DNA of 16,606 nucleotides from the NCBI GenBank assembly GCA_964353405.1, contig CAYGWJ010000267.1:1-16606 (forward strand), in the 5' to 3' direction. Made by a program: the position numbers and the translations under genes. Below, piece after piece: positions 13,854-16,606 of this stretch. Each line of letters begins with the position of its first letter. The first letter of the stretch is position 1. The DNA comes from JBGLNJ01 sp964353405 (GTDB lineage: Bacteria > Chloroflexota > Anaerolineae > Fen-1058). The notes under the pieces were generated by a model. The model saw only the letters and a program-made list of their open reading frames with translations, searched no databases and was not told the DNA's origin.

Positions 13854-16408
13854 TACTTGAGCGAATAGGCTGGCGCCACTTGCTCCGCCATCCCTGGCAA
13901 AGTGTGCTGATGATCATCGGCATCATGCTGGGTGTGGCGGTCGTCGTTTCGATTGACCTGGCGAACACTTCTGCCAGCCGCGCGTTTGAGCTGAGCACTG
14001 AGGCTGTCACCGGCCGTGCCACGCATCAAATGACGGGCGGGCCAGACGGACTCGACGAAGCCATTTACACGCGCCTGCGCCGAGAAGGCGTGACCCGCGA
14101 ATCTGCGCCGATGGTCACCGAGTATGTGTCTTCGCCGCAGTTGGGCGATCGCCCGCTGCAACTGCTGGGCGTTGATCCGTTTGCCGAGCCGCCGTTCCGC
14201 AGTTACCTCGACGCAGATTCCCGCCAGGGGACGCCGCAAGGCGATGCGGCGATTGGCAGATTGACGGACCTGCTCACTCGCTCTGGCGCAATTTTGCTTT
14301 CGGATGAGGTTGCTCGCCAGTATCGCTTGACCGCCGGCTCGCCCATCACCATCGAAATTGATGGTTACTCTCACGGCGCCTTGGTTGCAGGTCTCCTCAA
14401 GCCATCCGACGATCTCAGCCGCCGCGCGCTCGATGGGATGGTGTTGGCCGATATCGCCACGGCGCAAGAACTCGCGGGAAAGCTCGGTAAGCTGGATCGC
14501 ATTGACTTGATCTTGCGCGATGAGGCGGCTGTAGCTCGCGTCCGCGCCTGGCTTCCGCAAGGCGTGCGCCTCTCGCCGGTAAAAGCGCGCAGTGGCTCGG
14601 TCGAGCAGATGACGGCGGCGTTTCGCGTCAACCTGACCGCGCTCAGCTTGATGGCCCTTATCGTCGGGATGTTCCTCATCTATAACACGATGACGTTTAG
14701 CGTCGTCCAGCGCCGTCCGCTATTGGGCACGCTGCGCTGCCTCGGCGTGACGCGCCGCGAGATTTTTATCCTCGTGGTCGGCGAAGCCTTTATCGTCGGC
14801 GTGCTGGGCGGGGCCCTCGGCGTGGGACTCGGCGTGGTCATGGGGCAGGGGGCTGTGCGCGCGGTGACACAGACGATCAACGATTTGTATTTTGCTGTCA
14901 CCGTGACCGGCGTAGAGATCCCCATGACCAGTCTCGTCAAAGGACTGGCGCTGAGCATCTGCGCCACCGTCATCACGGCGGCGATTCCGGCTTGGGAAGC
15001 GGCCACCGTTCCGCCGCGCGCGGCGCTCGTGCGTTCCGGCATCGAAACCAAGACGCGCCAGATCGTGATGTGGGCTGCCGTCGCCGGAGCCGTCATGTTC
15101 GTCGCGGGCGCAGGCGTGCTGACGATTCCGACGCGTGACCTGGTGCTAAGCTTGTTCGGAACATTCGTCGTCGTGATGGGCTTTGCGTTGCTTGCACCGG
15201 TGACGATGCTGATGCTCATGCGTGGCGCGTCGCCGCTCACGGGCCTGGCGTGGGGCATGCTCGGACGCATGGCGCCCCGCAACGTCATCAACGCTCTGAG
15301 CCGCACTTCGATTGCGGTGGCGGCGCTCATGGTGGCGGTCTCGGTGACGATTGCCGTCAGCTTGATGGTCGGCAGTTTCCGGCGCACCGTCATCGTGTGG
15401 CTGGGGCAGACCTTGCGCGGCGACATCTATGTCTCGGTGCCCAGCACGACGGCGACGCAGGCGTTCGGCAAGATTGACCCCAAGGCGTTGAACATCATAC
15501 AGACCTGGTCTGGCGTTGCGCGAGCCGATACACTGCGCGCGGCGATGGTAGATTCGCCGAGTGGCCCGGTCCACGTAGACGCGATCAACAATCCCGACCT
15601 GGGCAGTGTGCGCTTGTTCATCTGGGCCGAAGGAACTCCCGAGGCGCTGTGGACGCTGATGCAGAGCGATGCAGTCATAGTGTCCGAGCCGTTCGCCAAT
15701 CAGTTCAACCTGCGGCGCGGGAGCAGCGTGACGCTCTCCGCGCCCGATGGCCCCCATAGGTTTCGCGTCGTCGGCGTGTATTACGATTACGCGTCGAGCC
15801 AGGGCACGGTCATTATGGCACAGCCGGTTTATCGGCGGCTGTGGCACGATGACGCCATCACGGCCGTGTCGCTTCGACTGGCGCCGAGCGTCCGCGCCGA
15901 TAATGTGACGCGCGAGCTGCAGGACAAACTGGGGCCGATTCAACGTCTGTTCGTCCGTCCCAATACCGTCTTGCGCGATGATGCGCTGGCGGTCTTTGAT
16001 CGGACGTTTGCCATTACGGGCGCGCTGCAAATCCTGGCCACGGTCGTCGCGTTCATTGGCGTGTTGAGCGCACTGCTCAGCCTTTTGCTGGAAAAACAGC
16101 GCGAGCTGGGTATCTTGCGCGCGATGGGTCTGACCGTGCGCGAGTTGTGGGGACTGGTGATGCTCGAATCGGGCCTGATGGGCGCAGTCGCCGGGGTGCT
16201 TTCGATGCCCACCGGATTCGCGCTTTCGGTGATTTTGATCTACATTATCAATCGCCGCTCGTTCGGCTGGACGTTGCAGATGAGCGTCGGCTGGGAGCCG
16301 TTTGCGCAAGCGCTGGCGGTCGCCGTCCTCGCCGCGCTGCTCGCGGGCATCTATCCTGCTCGCCGCATGGGCAAGATGATGGCGGCAGATGCGCTGAGAT
16401 TTGAATGA
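13850..16408 (+). CDS. FtsX/MacB-type ABC transporter permease with two extracytoplasmic domains
   Basis: 852 residues. TM1 (about 17-36) is followed by a MacB-like periplasmic/extracellular domain (about 40-255). A first FtsX block follows (about 262-283, 305-332, 362-381), then linking helices (about 405-424, 431-455, 485-507), a second large outside domain (about 510-715) and a second FtsX block (about 722-746, 766-799, 816-836). VVQRRPLLGTLRCLGVTRREI and the matching LEKQRELGILRAMGLTVREL are the two coupling-helix regions that contact the ATPase. It thus looks like a tandem fusion of two LolC/LolE-like halves, giving a complete transporter with one permease gene. Such systems use outside domains to move lipids, lipoproteins or peptides rather than classic pore transport. 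No membrane-fusion partner is adjacent. Substrate unknown. Confidence 0.9.
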
Positions 16409-16410
16409 GG

Positions 16411-16501
16411 CGTGATACGTGATACGTGATACGTAAAACGTGATACGTGATACGTGATACGTGATACGTGATACGTGATACGTAAAACGTGATACGTGAT
16501 A
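16411..16501. repeat. Thirteen-unit 7-bp tandem array, consensus CGTGATA
   Basis: Thirteen contiguous heptamers start 3 nt after the permease stop: three CGTGATA, one CGTAAAA, six CGTGATA, one CGTAAAA, two CGTGATA. CACGTTTCACG (16512-16522) just after the array is a near-perfect reverse complement (one mismatch) of the last array units, so the end of the transcript could fold into a hairpin. Same period as the array in the ileS leader but unrelated sequence. Confidence 0.95.
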
Positions 16502-16555
16502 CGAGAGTTTTCACGTTTCACGCCTGGGCATGGTTCAGAACCCTGGGAAGTTAGA

Positions 16556-16595
16556 TTGACACTTGACAATTGATCGAAAAGTTATTTTTTACTAT
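16556..16595 (+). promoter_or_regulatory. Possible promoter of a gene beyond the window
   Basis: Two TTGACA boxes lie 7 bp apart (16556-16561 and 16563-16568). An A+T-rich tract (16576-16593) follows, but -10 candidates such as TTTACT (16588-16593) or GTTATT (16581-16586) are poor or spaced 19 bp. GGAGG at 16596-16600 may be the ribosome-binding site of a gene starting past the edge. The stretch 16523-16555 shows nothing recognisable. Confidence 0.3.
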
Positions 16596-16606
16596 GGAGG
16601 GCCGCA

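Noticed and set aside
15146..16309. 387-codon minus-strand frame opposite the permease
   Set aside because: Low-complexity His/Arg/Gln-rich translation antisense to a membrane protein; no start signal and no recognisable domain.
16248..16569. Minus-strand frames with repeated ITYHVSR-type peptides
   Set aside because: Direct translation of the CGTGATA array plus antisense permease sequence; no coding evidence.
16594..16606. ATG at 16594 as the start of a new gene
   Set aside because: Only four codons are visible and no ribosome-binding site precedes it. GGAGG inside it looks more like the ribosome-binding site of a gene starting beyond the edge.

Overview
The window looks like a piece of a G+C-rich bacterial chromosome (about 60% G+C by eye), most plausibly from the Chloroflexota (Anaerolineae-like), probably a metagenomic contig. 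This is an inference from four things. An isoleucyl-tRNA synthetase of the eukaryote-like/actinobacterial-like type sits under a T-box leader. There is a Ddn-like deazaflavin (F420) oxidoreductase. Short palindromic repeats are numerous, and there are two 7-bp tandem arrays. Protein style also fits. No rRNA, tRNA, CRISPR array or transposase gene was seen.

Layout: 1-126 is the 3' tail of an unrecognised gene. 141-400 holds two tandem copies of a 130-bp hairpin-rich repeat. 423-3345 is a three-gene plus-strand cluster: a membrane M28-type peptidase, a saccharopine/lysine-dehydrogenase-like protein joined by an ATGA overlap, and a small membrane M50-like protein whose HExxH motif reads HQLGH. 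3349-3894 is a promoter plus a long leader. It contains an isoleucine T-box riboswitch (AUC specifier, T-box sequence, terminator), an 82-bp inverted-repeat element inside the T-box region, and fourteen 7-bp repeats just before the ileS ribosome-binding site. 3895-7257 is ileS. 7503-9221 is a long-chain acyl-CoA ligase with its own promoter. 9222-9421 is a hairpin-rich gap between convergent genes.

A minus-strand pair follows: a Ddn-like oxidoreductase (10928-11503), then a GH13 amylase-type glycosidase (9422-10915), read from a promoter at 11547-11575. That promoter lies against a broken gene (11567-11928) with a large internal deletion.

Finally, 12101-16408 is a plus-strand operon with a perfect-consensus promoter. 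It encodes a MerR-family B12-binding regulator carrying both the Wx9EH and ExHxxG signatures of CarH-type light sensors. It is followed by an ABC ATPase 3 nt after its stop and an 852-residue FtsX/MacB-type permease in ATGA overlap. The predicted coupling of a cobalamin photoreceptor to a LolCDE/MacB-type transporter is the most interesting hypothesis here. The window ends in a second 7-bp repeat array and a possible promoter for a gene beyond the edge.
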